The notes under the pieces are model-generated. The model worked only from the letters and a program-made list of their open reading frames with translations, was not told the origin of the DNA and did no database searches. A DNA stretch of 64,000 nucleotides from Methylophilaceae bacterium (GTDB lineage Bacteria; Pseudomonadota; Gammaproteobacteria; Burkholderiales; Methylophilaceae): the NCBI GenBank assembly GCA_028823485.1, contig JAPKBG010000002.1, positions 100,310 through 164,309 on the forward strand. Reading direction: 5' to 3'. Positions 27,916 through 37,869 of this stretch are shown here, one piece after another (within the stretch, counting starts at the first letter, position 1; each line of letters begins with the position of its first letter). The position numbers were made by a program, and so were the translations under genes.

Positions 27916-29412
27916 TTGATGCTAGCTAATTACACTTTAAGTTTATCTATTTGGGTACCAATTCTTGCGGGGCTTCTCGTATTGGCAGCCGGCAATGATA
28001 GTCGTGCATCAATGACTCGTTGGTTAGCTTTGCTCGGCGGCATCGCTGGGTTCTTGGTCACGTTGCCTTTGTACTTTCAATTCAACATCGCAGAAGGTGG
28101 GTTCCAGTTTCAAGAAGCCACTTATTGGATCCCGGCATTCCAAATTTATTATCACCTAGGTGTTGATGGTATTTCAGTACCGCTAATTTTGCTGACGAGC
28201 TTCACCACGGTCATTTGTATTATTGCATCATGGGAAGTCATTAAAAAAAGCATTGCCCAATACATGGCTTGCTTCTTAATCATGAGTGGTTTGATGATTG
28301 GTGTATTCAGTGCCCTAGATAGCATCTTGTACTATGTGTTTTGGGAATCGATGCTCATTCCAATGTTCTTAGTGATTGGTAAATGGGGCGGCCAAAACCG
28401 CGTGTATGCGACAATCAAATTCTTCTTGTATACCTTGCTTGGCTCATTGCTGATGTTGGTTGCTTTCATCTACTTGTTCCACAAAACGGGTAGCTTTAAT
28501 ATTGTAAAATATCACGATGTTGTATTGCCATTAAATGTGCAAATATTTATTTTTATCGCGTTCTTTATGGCTTTTGCGGTGAAAATCCCAATGTGGCCAT
28601 TGCACACTTGGTTGCCAGATGCTCACGTGGAAGCACCAACTGCGGGTTCTGTTGTGTTGGCGGCTGTGATGCTTAAATTAGGTGGCTATAGTTTCTTACG
28701 CTTTGCAATGCCGATTGCCCCAGACGCCTCGCATTACCTATCAGGCTATATGATTGCTTTGTCACTCATTGCTATTTTGTATATTGCATTAGTGGCCTTA
28801 GTGCAAAAAGACATGAAGAAGCTGATTGCTTACTCATCGATTTCACATATGGGTTTTGTGACTTTAGGCTTTTTCCTCTTCAGCCAATTAGGGCTTGAGG
28901 GTGCAATCGTACAAATGATTTCACATGGCTTTATTTCAGCTGCGATGTTCTTATGCGTTGGCGTGTTATACGACCGTATGCATAGCCGTGAAATTGCCTC
29001 TTACGGTGGTGTAGCCAATACGATGCCAGTCTTTGCAGCGTTTGCCGTATTTTTTGCTATGGCGAATAGTGGTTTACCAGGTACCAGTGGCTTTGTTGGT
29101 GAGTTCATGGTGATATTAGCCAGTGTTGAATATGATTTCTGGGTGGCCTTTATCGCGGCCACAACATTGATTTTTGGCGCATCCTATACATTATGGATGG
29201 TGAAACGTGTGTTTTACGGCGAAGCTGCGAATAAGAAGGTGGCTGCACTAAAAGATTTAACCCGTCGTGAGTTTGCAATGCTAGGTGTGCTGGCAGCGTT
29301 GACACTTGGCATTGGTGTTTACCCGCAAGTGATTACAGGAATGACACAAGCCACATCAGAACGATTCTTGAATCATATGACCACTAGCAAATTACCATCG
29401 GTAGGAATGTAG
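27916..29412 (+). CDS. nuoM: NADH-quinone oxidoreductase subunit M
   Basis: 498 residues, about 14 transmembrane helices; antiporter-like proton-pumping subunit. Visible: FWESMLIPMFLVIGKWGG, AVKIPMWPLHTWLPDAHVEAP, AYSSISHMGFVTLG and SGLPGTSGFVGEF. Follows nuoL after 6 bp. Confidence 0.97.
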   Translation: MMLANYTLSLSIWVPILAGLLVLAAGNDSRASMTRWLALLGGIAGFLVTLPLYFQFNIAEGGFQFQEATYWIPAFQIYYHLGVDGISVPLILLTSFTTVICIIASWEVIKKSIAQYMACFLIMSGLMIGVFSALDSILYYVFWESMLIPMFLVIGKWGGQNRVYATIKFFLYTLLGSLLMLVAFIYLFHKTGSFNIVKYHDVVLPLNVQIFIFIAFFMAFAVKIPMWPLHTWLPDAHVEAPTAGSVVLAAVMLKLGGYSFLRFAMPIAPDASHYLSGYMIALSLIAILYIALVALVQKDMKKLIAYSSISHMGFVTLGFFLFSQLGLEGAIVQMISHGFISAAMFLCVGVLYDRMHSREIASYGGVANTMPVFAAFAVFFAMANSGLPGTSGFVGEFMVILASVEYDFWVAFIAATTLIFGASYTLWMVKRVFYGEAANKKVAALKDLTRREFAMLGVLAALTLGIGVYPQVITGMTQATSERFLNHMTTSKLPSVGM

Positions 29413-29415
29413 AGT

Positions 29416-30882
29416 ATGGATACAATAAAAGCAGACCTCCTAATGTCATTACCTGAAATCACCGTCTTGAGCATGGCGATGGTTGTTTTGATTATCGATT
29501 TATTTTTAAATAAGAAAAACCGTTTGGTTATTTATGGTTTGGCACAAGTGACTTTATTTGTGGCCGCTTATTTAGTATGGGGGTCACATACGACAACAGT
29601 AGATTATGCCTATAGCGGCATGTTCGTTGATGACCCTTTGAGTGAAATCCTCAAACTCGCGACACTCATTGGCGCTGCTATTATGTTGGTTTATACGCGC
29701 CACTATATGATGTTGCGCAATATGTTTTCAGGTGAGTATTACGCCTTATTGCTATTCGCCACAGCAGGCATGATGGTGATGATTTCTGGTCACAATATGC
29801 TGAGCATCTATGTTGGCCTTGAGCTGTTGTCGCTGTGTATATATGCCATGGTGGCATTGGATAGAGATAACCCAAAAGCAACGGAAGCGGCAATGAAGTA
29901 CTTTGTGCTCGGTGCATTAGCTTCTGGTATGCTGCTTTATGGCATGAGTATGATTTACGGTGTGACTGGTAGCTTGGATATTAGCGTCATTGCGCAAAGG
30001 CTACATGACTCAGCATTAATTAATCCTGATTTTGTGAAGAACCCTGTGTTAGTTTTAGGCCTAGTCTTTATCGTCGCAGGTTTGGCGTTTAAATTTGGTG
30101 CTGTCCCATTTCATATGTGGGCACCCGATGTTTACCAAGGTTCCCCAACAGGCATTACGATACTGATTGGCTCTATCCCTAAATTTGCAGGCTTTGCCAT
30201 GGCAATACGCTTATTGACCACGGGCTTAGATGCGCTAGTCTTAGACTGGCAAAATATGCTGCTTATTATGGCGGTGCTTTCTATTGCGATTGGTAATATT
30301 ACAGCGATTGCACAAACGAACCTTAAGCGGATGTTAGCTTATTCAACCATTTCACATATTGGCTTTTTATTGTTAGGCCTTATGAGTGGCACACTCAATG
30401 GCTACGCTTCTAGCATGGTTTATGTAATGGCTTATGTGCTGATGGCTTTAGCTGGTTTTGGTGTCATTCTGATGCTCTCAAGAAAAGGGTTTGAAGCTGA
30501 GCAATTAGATGATTTAAAAGGTTTGAATCAACGCAGTCCTTGGGCTGCATTTTTGATGCTGATTACCATGTTTAGTATGGCTGGTGTGCCGCCAACCTTA
30601 GGCTTTTACGCTAAATTCAGCGTGTTGCAAGCAGCATTACAAGCTGGCTTTGTTTGGATTGTGGTGTTTGCAGTGCTGATGGCAGTTGTAGGCGCATTCT
30701 ACTATTTACGTATTATTAAACTGATGTACTTCGATGAGCCATTGGATGACGCTGTTATTGATGCGCCTTTGGATATGCGGATGGTGTTGAGTTTGAATGC
30801 GCTGGCATTATTAGGTATCGGTTTAATGCCACAAGGTTTGTTAGAGCTCTGTGGAAGAACGATATATGCGAGTTTGCACTAG
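29416..30882 (+). CDS. nuoN: NADH-quinone oxidoreductase subunit N
   Basis: 488 residues; third antiporter-like subunit and last gene of the operon, 3 bp after nuoM. Motifs: GLELLSLCIYAMVALDR, KFGAVPFHMWAPDVYQGSP, AYSTISHIGFLLLG and AGVPPTLGFYAKF. No clear intrinsic terminator is seen in the 176 bp before the next gene. Confidence 0.97.
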   Translation: MDTIKADLLMSLPEITVLSMAMVVLIIDLFLNKKNRLVIYGLAQVTLFVAAYLVWGSHTTTVDYAYSGMFVDDPLSEILKLATLIGAAIMLVYTRHYMMLRNMFSGEYYALLLFATAGMMVMISGHNMLSIYVGLELLSLCIYAMVALDRDNPKATEAAMKYFVLGALASGMLLYGMSMIYGVTGSLDISVIAQRLHDSALINPDFVKNPVLVLGLVFIVAGLAFKFGAVPFHMWAPDVYQGSPTGITILIGSIPKFAGFAMAIRLLTTGLDALVLDWQNMLLIMAVLSIAIGNITAIAQTNLKRMLAYSTISHIGFLLLGLMSGTLNGYASSMVYVMAYVLMALAGFGVILMLSRKGFEAEQLDDLKGLNQRSPWAAFLMLITMFSMAGVPPTLGFYAKFSVLQAALQAGFVWIVVFAVLMAVVGAFYYLRIIKLMYFDEPLDDAVIDAPLDMRMVLSLNALALLGIGLMPQGLLELCGRTIYASLH

Positions 30883-31058
30883 TTAGGTTTATCGGTGACT
30901 TTAATTAATATTCTTTCTAGCTATTATTTAATATCAAGTGGCTTCCTGTACGGCTGATCAAAAAACCTGTAGCCGACGCATTTTTTTACTATAATAACCT
31001 TTCGCATGCTGATACCTAAGGTGTTGTCACCCCCTTCAATAATGCTATAAGGATAGAA

Positions 31059-31916
31059 ATGCGCTTAGATAACCAAAGAGAAAGTAGTAATGTAGAAGAG
31101 CGTCGCCGTATGCGCGTATCAATTAAAGGTGGTGTTGGCATTGGTGCGATTGTCATGGTGTTAGTGGCGATATATTTTGGTTTCGATCCTTCGATATTGC
31201 TGAATATGGGGCAGAGCATAAGCCAAAGTAGCTCGCAAGAGTCCGAAACGGCTTCTGCTAATGACCAGATGGGAAGGTTTGTTTCAAAAGTGTTAGGCAG
31301 TACTGATGACACTTGGCAAAAAGTGTTTAAAAAGTCTGGTTGTGATTATCCAGGACCTAAATTAGTGTTATTCAGAGGACATGCTAATACGCCCTACGGT
31401 ACTGATCAGGCAGCACTCGGGCCTTTTTACTGTCCCTCGGGCAAGAAAGTCTACATTGACTTAGCCTTTTGCGATGAAATGAAAAATTTATTTAATGTAC
31501 CTTGTGATTTTACACAAGCGTATGTGATTGCACATGAGGCTGGCCATCAAGTACAGAACTTAATGGGTACTTCAGACAAAGTGCAGCAAGCACGTAAAAG
31601 TGCTAGAAATGAAGTGCAGGTCAATCAATATTCAGTTCGTCTGGATCTGCAATCTGATTGCTATATGAGTGCAAGGGCGCACCTTGCGGATAGTACTAAA
31701 CGCACCTTAGAACCAGGTGACGTTGAAGAAGCGATGAGAGCTGTTTCTGCGATTGGCGATGATGCCTTCCAAAAGCAAGCACAAGGCTACGCTGTCCTAG
31801 ATAGCTTTACACATGGCACATCTAAACAACGGATGCGTTGGTTTAACCAAGATTTAAAGGTGGGTGTTGTGAATAAGTGCGGTAAGTTCAGCGCTAGCAA
31901 CGTAATAACTGCATGA
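31059..31916 (+). CDS. Neutral zinc metallopeptidase (YpfJ/KPN_00570 type)
   Basis: 285 residues. Short charged N-terminus (MRLDNQRESSNVEERRRM), one transmembrane anchor (about residues 25-44), then a periplasmic domain with the zinc motif HEAGHQVQNLMG and the downstream SDCYMSARAHL segment that holds a further conserved residue set. CxxPGPKLVLF and FYCPSGKKVYIDLAFCDEM are family signatures. Substrate is unknown. AAGGATAG precedes the ATG. ATGA overlap with the next gene suggests an operon. Confidence 0.9.
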   Translation: MRLDNQRESSNVEERRRMRVSIKGGVGIGAIVMVLVAIYFGFDPSILLNMGQSISQSSSQESETASANDQMGRFVSKVLGSTDDTWQKVFKKSGCDYPGPKLVLFRGHANTPYGTDQAALGPFYCPSGKKVYIDLAFCDEMKNLFNVPCDFTQAYVIAHEAGHQVQNLMGTSDKVQQARKSARNEVQVNQYSVRLDLQSDCYMSARAHLADSTKRTLEPGDVEEAMRAVSAIGDDAFQKQAQGYAVLDSFTHGTSKQRMRWFNQDLKVGVVNKCGKFSASNVITA

Positions 31917-32491
31917 AAGAAAAAGTAGATTTAACAGAGCATTGCATTAGTTCAACAACCATTGCGGAAGGTCGCATGCTAACGGTTAAGTATGATGAGG
32001 TTAAACTACCTAATGGGAATTTAAGTCAACGTGAATATGTCATACATCCAGGTGGAGTGGTGGTTATCCCGCTGTTAGCGAATGGCAACGTTGTTTTAGA
32101 AAGACAGTTTCGTTATCCCTTACACCAAGTGTTTATCGAGTTACCGGCAGGGAAAATTGATGTAGGTGAAGCGGCTTTAGTGGCAGGGCAGCGAGAGTTG
32201 TTGGAAGAGACTGGTTATGTCGCTAATAATTGGGTTAGCCTAGGTCATCAGCACCCTTGTATTGGTTATTCTAATGAGGTGATTCATATGGTTTTGGCGA
32301 CAGGATTGACTACAGGCGAACATAACCGTAATGCCGATGAAACGCTTGAGGTATTTGATGTGCCTTTTGAAGAGTGCATGTTGATGGCGCAACGTGGTGA
32401 AATTACGGATGGTAAAACCTTGGTGGCTTTATTTTTTGCTGAAAAGCATTTGAACCAGACATCCTTAAACCAAGCGTCTTTAAGTCAATAG
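31913..32491 (+). CDS. NUDIX hydrolase, ADP-ribose pyrophosphatase-like
   Basis: 192 residues. The Nudix box GKIDVGEAALVAGQRELLEE followed by TGY matches GX5EX7REUXEEXGU. The upstream LERQFRYPLHQVFIELPAG and downstream HQHPCIGYSNEVIHMVLA segments fit the ADP-ribose pyrophosphatase group. Likely clears ADP-ribose or related nucleoside diphosphates; exact substrate inferred. The C-terminus ends in an imperfect repeat (LNQTSLNQASLSQ). Overlaps the peptidase gene. Confidence 0.9.
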   Translation: MKEKVDLTEHCISSTTIAEGRMLTVKYDEVKLPNGNLSQREYVIHPGGVVVIPLLANGNVVLERQFRYPLHQVFIELPAGKIDVGEAALVAGQRELLEETGYVANNWVSLGHQHPCIGYSNEVIHMVLATGLTTGEHNRNADETLEVFDVPFEECMLMAQRGEITDGKTLVALFFAEKHLNQTSLNQASLSQ

Positions 32492-32492
32492 T

Positions 32493-33332
32493 ATGTCTAA
32501 AGTCTTAATTGTTGGTTGTGGCGACCTTGGTGGAAAGGTTGCGCAGCTACTGTCTGATGCAGGTCATGCTGTTACTGGTGTACGAATCAGTAATAAGCCG
32601 ATTGCTAATTCAGTTACGTGTATTCAAGCCGATGTCACTCAAGCGTCTTCTCTCGCAAGCTTGGAACAGCTTTCTCCAACGATTGTTATTTATTGTGTTG
32701 CTGCGAATGCACAAACGGATGATAGCTATCGCATGCATTATGTTGATGGCTTGCGTAATATATTAAACACACAATTAGGTAATGCGAACTTGCAACATGT
32801 TTTCTTTATTTCAAGCACGCGAGTTTATGGTCAAAAAACACAAGATTTACTGGATGAGACAACGCTTGCAACACCAAGCGATTTTGGTGGAGAGCGTTTG
32901 TTAGAAGCTGAGCAGCTATTAAAAGAGCTTTCATGCAGAAGTACAGCCGTCCGGCTTTCAGGCATTTATGGCACAGGGCGGCAATATTTAATGAATTTGG
33001 CCAAAGCACCAGAGCGTTGGCCGCAAAGCAATAAATGGACAAATCGTATTCATCGAGATGATGCGGCGCGGTTCATCACCTTTTTATGCGAGCAAGTGAG
33101 TGCAGGAAAAGTAATTGAAGGCTGCTATATTGGCACAGATGACATGCCAACATTGCAACATGATGTCCTAAGGTGGCTTGCTGTTCAGTTAGGCGTAACC
33201 CAGCCCGATCTCCCGTTAGAGGGTGATTTAGGTGGAAAACGCCTTAGTAATCAACGGTTGCATGATGTTGGCTTTCAGTTAATGTATAAGAATTATCGAG
33301 ATGGTTATAGTGAAATGTTAAATAATGCTTAA
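32493..33332 (+). CDS. NAD(P)-dependent epimerase/reductase (SDR, YeeZ-like)
   Basis: 279 residues with an N-terminal Rossmann motif VLIVGCGDLGGKVAQLL, the extended-SDR segment FFISSTRVYG (Ser-Thr and Tyr-Gly of the active region; the usual YxxxK is not clear) and AVRLSGIYGTGR. Substrate is unknown. One base after the NUDIX stop, and its end overlaps the transglycosylase start by 8 bp, so the run of four genes appears to be one operon. Confidence 0.85.
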   Translation: MSKVLIVGCGDLGGKVAQLLSDAGHAVTGVRISNKPIANSVTCIQADVTQASSLASLEQLSPTIVIYCVAANAQTDDSYRMHYVDGLRNILNTQLGNANLQHVFFISSTRVYGQKTQDLLDETTLATPSDFGGERLLEAEQLLKELSCRSTAVRLSGIYGTGRQYLMNLAKAPERWPQSNKWTNRIHRDDAARFITFLCEQVSAGKVIEGCYIGTDDMPTLQHDVLRWLAVQLGVTQPDLPLEGDLGGKRLSNQRLHDVGFQLMYKNYRDGYSEMLNNA

Positions 33333-34518
33333 GCTTTTATTTTTAGTTGTTATTTTATTTGGGAACGTTATCGCGGTTCCAGGTGAAGGTGATGCTTTTT
33401 CAGTTTGGTTGGAAAGCCTTAAAGCAGAAGCACGCGCAGAAAAAATTTCTGAGCAGACCATTACGAGTGCTTTCAAGGATGCGCAATATTTACCCAGCGT
33501 GATTGAGTTGGATCGGTCTCAACCTGAGTTCATTTCAACCTTCTCAAGCTATATCAGCAAGCGTGTTACAGAAACCCGGATTGATGATGGGCGCTATAAA
33601 CTATACGAAAATAAAGCTTTGCTTGAAAAGGTCGAGCAACAATATGGTGTGCCTAAGAATATCATCGTGGCTTTTTGGGGTTTAGAAACGAATTATGGTG
33701 GGTACAAGGGTAACTATGGTTTGCCATCAGCGTTAATGACACTGGCTTATGAGGGACGAAGGGGAGATTTCTTTCGTAACCAGTTAATGGATATGATGCG
33801 TATTGTCGATGCGAGCCATAACAATATTGAAGGGATGCGTGGGTCATGGGCTGGCGCTATGGGGCATATGCAATTTATGCCATCAACATTCATGGCTTAT
33901 GCGGTTGATGGGAATGATGATGCACGTATTGATATATGGAATTCATTGCCAGATGCTTTTGCATCAGCAGCCAACTACTTGTCCAGTATTGGGTGGAAAC
34001 AAAAGGAACCCGTTGCTTTAGAAGTGAAACTACCAGCCACTTTTGCTTATTCCCAAGCACAATTAAACATTCGCAAAAGCACTAAATTCTGGACTAATTT
34101 AGGCGTTAAGCAGGTTGATGGCATGCCATTGCCCGTATTAGAAAGTAGTGCGATCTTGCTGCCACAGGGTTGGCAGGGGCCAGCTTTCTTGGTTGCAAGC
34201 AATTTTAATGCAGTGATGCATTGGAATCGTTCAATTAACTATGCACTTTCAGTCAGTCATTTAGCGGATCAATTAGCCGCAGGTGAAGACAAGCCACTGG
34301 TGAATAGCTGGGGTGTTGATGAGGAGGTAATGACCTTTAACCAAGCTTGGGCAATGCAAGCTAAGCTGAATATATTGGGCTATGACAGCGGAAAGCCAGA
34401 TGGTTTTCCTGGCACAAAAACACAACAAGCAATTAGAGATTACCAGCTCAAACATGGACTCCCTGCTGATGGCTACCCATCCAGAGAATTGATTGATCGG
34501 GTAATGAGCGAAAACTAA
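33325..34518 (+). CDS. Lytic murein transglycosylase, MltB family
   Basis: 397 residues. Signal peptide MLKLLFLVVILFGNVIAV without a clear lipobox. Catalytic transglycosylase domain with FWGLETNYGGYKG (catalytic Glu), GSWAGAMGHMQFMPSTFMAY and NYLSSIGW, then a C-terminal peptidoglycan-binding domain (LNILGYDSGKPDGFPGTKT, YQLKHGLPADGYPSRELI). It cleaves glycan strands in the periplasm to form 1,6-anhydromuropeptides. Close to the MltB_2 (TIGR02283) group. Confidence 0.93.
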   Translation: MLKLLFLVVILFGNVIAVPGEGDAFSVWLESLKAEARAEKISEQTITSAFKDAQYLPSVIELDRSQPEFISTFSSYISKRVTETRIDDGRYKLYENKALLEKVEQQYGVPKNIIVAFWGLETNYGGYKGNYGLPSALMTLAYEGRRGDFFRNQLMDMMRIVDASHNNIEGMRGSWAGAMGHMQFMPSTFMAYAVDGNDDARIDIWNSLPDAFASAANYLSSIGWKQKEPVALEVKLPATFAYSQAQLNIRKSTKFWTNLGVKQVDGMPLPVLESSAILLPQGWQGPAFLVASNFNAVMHWNRSINYALSVSHLADQLAAGEDKPLVNSWGVDEEVMTFNQAWAMQAKLNILGYDSGKPDGFPGTKTQQAIRDYQLKHGLPADGYPSRELIDRVMSEN

Positions 34519-34624
34519 ACGTGTGTTTGCATGAGCAAGCGTGTTTCTAATGTCATTCTTTGTTTGCGCACAGTCTGGCAATACGCTAAAATCACGCCTT
34601 CGCTAAAACAAGTTTAGCAATTAA

Positions 34625-34701
34625 AGGCGGTTAGCTCAGTTGGTTAGAGCGCTTGGTCGACATCCAAGAGGTCACCAGTTCGAATCTGGTACTGCCTACC
34701 A
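34625..34701 (+). tRNA. tRNA-Val(GAC)
   Basis: 77 nt with encoded CCA. The anticodon arm CTTGG-TCGACAT-CCAAG gives GAC. Acceptor AGGCGGT pairs with ACTGCCT (one G:U), and the T-arm is CCAGT-TCGAATC-TGG. Confidence 0.96.
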
Positions 34702-34777
34702 TTCTCCTCTGTAGCTAAGAGATGCATTGAATAAAAAAGGGATAGAATAGCTTAGTTTTCCAAAATTTTAGTGTGTT

Positions 34778-35521
34778 CTAGATTCGCTGTTTACTGGTTA
34801 ATACGCATTGCGCCTTTGATTCTATTCCTCTGGTTTGATATTGCATCGACCCAGAGATTCGATTGATAGATACTTGACTATCTATGGTTGTAGCAACAAT
34901 AAACGTTTCAGAAAGTGTTTGAATATCAAACTTAGCAACTTGTTTCCCATCATTTTGCTGTAATAATTCCTTCCTTTCTGGGTTAAAAGCAAACAGCAGT
35001 TCATTGTTTTTTGATTGGCAGCTAATATATTTAAAGCCGGCTTCATCAACAGCCTTGGTTGCTACTGGCGTTACTGTGGGTAATGCTTTTACTTTTCTTT
35101 CTGAGGCTAGCATGACTGTATTGCAGAATTTGTCCGAAAGTGAAATCATCCCTGAATCATAGGCATGCTTAATTACTTTACCATTCTTAATTAAAAAAAA
35201 GTGTGATCGGATGCCGTCCATATTTTCATTAGGGATAAGCGCGCATACACGATAACCAAATTGCTCCTGGGTAAATCGTTCATAAATGTATTTGTTAGGT
35301 TCGTTTAGAAAGTCTATATTTTCCAAACCAATAGGGGAGCCATTTCGTTTTTTATCAAGGTAAGTTTTGACTATTTTTTTATAGTCAGCAGGTTGCTTGC
35401 CAAAACTAACGCTCTCTACTGCTAATGGCGACTTAGGCTGAGTAGCACAGGAGGATAACAAGCTTAGACAAGTAAGTAGGTAGGTAATCCGTCGTATCTT
35501 AAATAATGAATGAGTTGTCAA
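34778..35521 (-). CDS. Hypothetical lipoprotein
   Basis: 247 residues. N-terminus MTTHSLFKIRRITYLLTCLS followed by lipobox LLSSC (Cys acylated), so an envelope lipoprotein. The mature part has a region around YRVCALIPNENMDGIRSHFF and beta-rich C-terminal half; the cysteines outside the lipobox may pair. No family with known function recognised. Stands alone on the minus strand between tRNA-Val and thrS. Confidence 0.7.
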   Translation of the reverse strand: MTTHSLFKIRRITYLLTCLSLLSSCATQPKSPLAVESVSFGKQPADYKKIVKTYLDKKRNGSPIGLENIDFLNEPNKYIYERFTQEQFGYRVCALIPNENMDGIRSHFFLIKNGKVIKHAYDSGMISLSDKFCNTVMLASERKVKALPTVTPVATKAVDEAGFKYISCQSKNNELLFAFNPERKELLQQNDGKQVAKFDIQTLSETFIVATTIDSQVSINRISGSMQYQTRGIESKAQCVLTSKQRI

Positions 35522-35782
35522 AATAAGCCCTAAATTTTAAATCATAATTAATTAGTATAATTAACCTAGTACAGCTAATAAAATAATATATAGGAATAAA
35601 CTAAGTACTACAATCGATAGAAACAATAAAGTTCAGATCGTATAGGGTAGTGTGGATCACGCCATATGCCGTGCAACTTCAGAAGTGTAACAATAAATAG
35701 CTTTAATAGCGCTTGTTCAACAATTCGTCGAATATTCTTTCTGAGAAGGAAATGGCAGCACACTATTTAGAGTGTTGATAAA
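35522..35782. other. Intergenic region without a visible gene
   Basis: AT-rich stretch upstream of the lipoprotein gene and of the thrS promoter. Short frames only; no tRNA or clear hairpin found. Confidence 0.5.
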
Positions 35783-35812
35783 TTGCGATGATAAGCTAGG
35801 GTGTGAGATAAT
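35783..35812 (+). promoter_or_regulatory. Candidate sigma-70 promoter for thrS-infC
   Basis: TTGCGA - 18 bp - GATAAT, 64 bp upstream of the thrS start codon. Best match in the intergenic region. Confidence 0.5.
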
Positions 35813-35838
35813 TATACGTTTAAATTATTCGTTAAATT

Positions 35839-35854
35839 AAGCCGCTTGCGGCTT
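35839..35854 (+). promoter_or_regulatory. Leader hairpin before thrS
   Basis: AAGCCG-CTTG-CGGCTT followed by TTATTATTTT, 21 bp before the thrS ATG and downstream of the predicted promoter. It looks like a weak terminator or leader structure, so attenuation or translational control of thrS is possible; ThrRS autocontrol through leader hairpins is known in E. coli. Confidence 0.45.
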
Positions 35855-35875
35855 TTATTATTTTGTAGAGATTTT

Positions 35876-37783
35876 ATGCCTAATATTCGCTTGCCTGATG
35901 GTTCTGAACGTAAATTTGACGCTCCTGTAACCGTGGCTGATGTTGCTATGGGTATTGGGGCAGGGCTCGCTAAAGCTGCTCTTGCCGGCAAAGTTAATGG
36001 CAAGGTTGTTGATACTAGTTACCTGATCAAGTCAGATAGCGATTTAGCCATTATTACCGATAAGAGTGATGAAGGGCTAGAAATTATCCGCCACTCGACA
36101 GCGCACCTGTTGGCTTATGCGGTTAAAGAACTGTTTCCTGATGCACAAGTGACCATTGGCCCTGTGATTGAAAACGGCTTCTATTATGACTTTAGTTATA
36201 AGCGAGCATTCACGCTAGAAGACTTAACTAAAATTGAACAAAAAATGAAACAGCTTGCTAAAAAGGATGAGCAGGTAACGCGCCAGGTCATGCCGCGTGA
36301 TGAAGCTATTGCGTACTTTGAAAGCATTAACGAAAAGTATAAAGCAGAGCTGATTGGTAGTATTCCGGCAGGTGAGGATGTTTCACTCTACACCGAAGGC
36401 AGTTTTACTGATTTATGCCGGGGGCCACACGTGCCGAGTACTGGCAAAATTAAAGCCTTTAAATTAATGAAGGTGGCTGGCGCTTACTGGCGTGGTGATA
36501 GCAATAACGAAATGCTGCAACGTATTTACGGTACCGCATGGGTGAATAAAGACGATTTAAAAGCGTACCTATTTCAATTAGAGGAAGCTGAAAAGCGTGA
36601 TCACCGTAAGTTAGGCAAATTCTTAGATTTCTTCCATATGCAAGAAGATGCACCTGGTATGGTGTTTTGGCATCCAAAAGGCTGGGCGTTATGGCAACAG
36701 ATTGAGCAATACATGCGCCAAATGTTTATTGACTATAACTACGAAGAGGTGCGCACCCCTGCGGTGTTGGATAAAGCGCTTTGGGAGAAGTCAGGCCATT
36801 GGCAGAATTACCAAGATAATATGTTTGTCACAGCTTCAGAGAATCGTGACTATGCCGTGAAGCCGATGAACTGTCCGGGCCATGTGCAAATTTATAACAG
36901 CCATTTACATAGCTACCGTGACTTACCATTGAGATTGGCCGAGTTTGGTTCATGCCACCGTAATGAACCATCAGGTGCGCTACACGGATTAATGCGTGTG
37001 CGTGGCTTTACACAAGATGATGCCCATATCTTCTGTACAGAAGCGCAAGTGGAATCTGAAGTCGCTGACTTTATTAAAATGCTCTATAAAGCGTACGATG
37101 ACTTTGGTTTTAAGGAAGTATTAGTTAAATTATCAACACGTCCAGAAAAGCGTATTGGCTCTGACGAAGAGTGGGAAAAAGCGGAAACGTCATTAGCGAA
37201 TGCGCTAAAAGTCAACGATTTAGACTTTGAGTATTTACCAGGTGAGGGTGCTTTTTACGGACCTAAGATTGAATTCACACTTAAAGATAGTCTCGGTCGT
37301 TTATGGCAGTGCGGCACTGTGCAGCTAGATGCTAACTTACCAGAGCGCTTGGGTGCTGAGTATGTAGATGAAGATAATTCACGCAAACGCCCAGTGATAT
37401 TACACCGCGCCATTGTTGGTTCGATGGAACGGTTTATGGGTATTCTCATTGAGAATTACGCAGGTGCAATGCCAACTTGGTTGTCACCTGTGCAGGCCAT
37501 GGTATTGAATATTTCGGACGGTCAAGCCGATTATGTGGCGCAAGTAGTTGAAAAGTTGAAGAAAAGTGGCATTAGATGCAATTTTGACTTGAGAAATGAG
37601 AAGATTACCTATAAAATACGCGAACATAGCTTGCAGAAGCTGCCATATTTACTTGTGGTAGGGGATAAAGAGGTACAAGCTGGATGTGTCGCTGTGCGAA
37701 CCAGAGCTGGGGAAGACTTAGGGTCTATGCCAATTGAAGCGTTCATTGAGCGTATCAAGTCGGATATAGCATCAAAGGTCTAA
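35876..37783 (+). CDS. thrS: Threonyl-tRNA synthetase
   Basis: 635 residues from ATG 35876 ([14 protein letters not shown]), the normal start; an upstream in-frame codon at 35846 lies inside the leader hairpin. TGS domain, the editing domain with [20 protein letters not shown] and [10 protein letters not shown], the class II core ([39 protein letters not shown]) and the C-terminal anticodon-binding domain. First gene of the thrS-infC-rpmI-rplT block. Confidence 0.97.
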   Translation: MPNIRLPDGSERKFDAPVTVADVAMGIGAGLAKAALAGKVNGKVVDTSYLIKSDSDLAIITDKSDEGLEIIRHSTAHLLAYAVKELFPDAQVTIGPVIENGFYYDFSYKRAFTLEDLTKIEQKMKQLAKKDEQVTRQVMPRDEAIAYFESINEKYKAELIGSIPAGEDVSLYTEGSFTDLCRGPHVPSTGKIKAFKLMKVAGAYWRGDSNNEMLQRIYGTAWVNKDDLKAYLFQLEEAEKRDHRKLGKFLDFFHMQEDAPGMVFWHPKGWALWQQIEQYMRQMFIDYNYEEVRTPAVLDKALWEKSGHWQNYQDNMFVTASENRDYAVKPMNCPGHVQIYNSHLHSYRDLPLRLAEFGSCHRNEPSGALHGLMRVRGFTQDDAHIFCTEAQVESEVADFIKMLYKAYDDFGFKEVLVKLSTRPEKRIGSDEEWEKAETSLANALKVNDLDFEYLPGEGAFYGPKIEFTLKDSLGRLWQCGTVQLDANLPERLGAEYVDEDNSRKRPVILHRAIVGSMERFMGILIENYAGAMPTWLSPVQAMVLNISDGQADYVAQVVEKLKKSGIRCNFDLRNEKITYKIREHSLQKLPYLLVVGDKEVQAGCVAVRTRAGEDLGSMPIEAFIERIKSDIASKV

Positions 37784-37869
37784 CCACCTAAATGTTGATT
37801 TAGGGTCTGATCTGAGCAAGCACGGTTTTGATTTTTAAAGCTTACAGGTAGTAACACAAGGGGATTGAC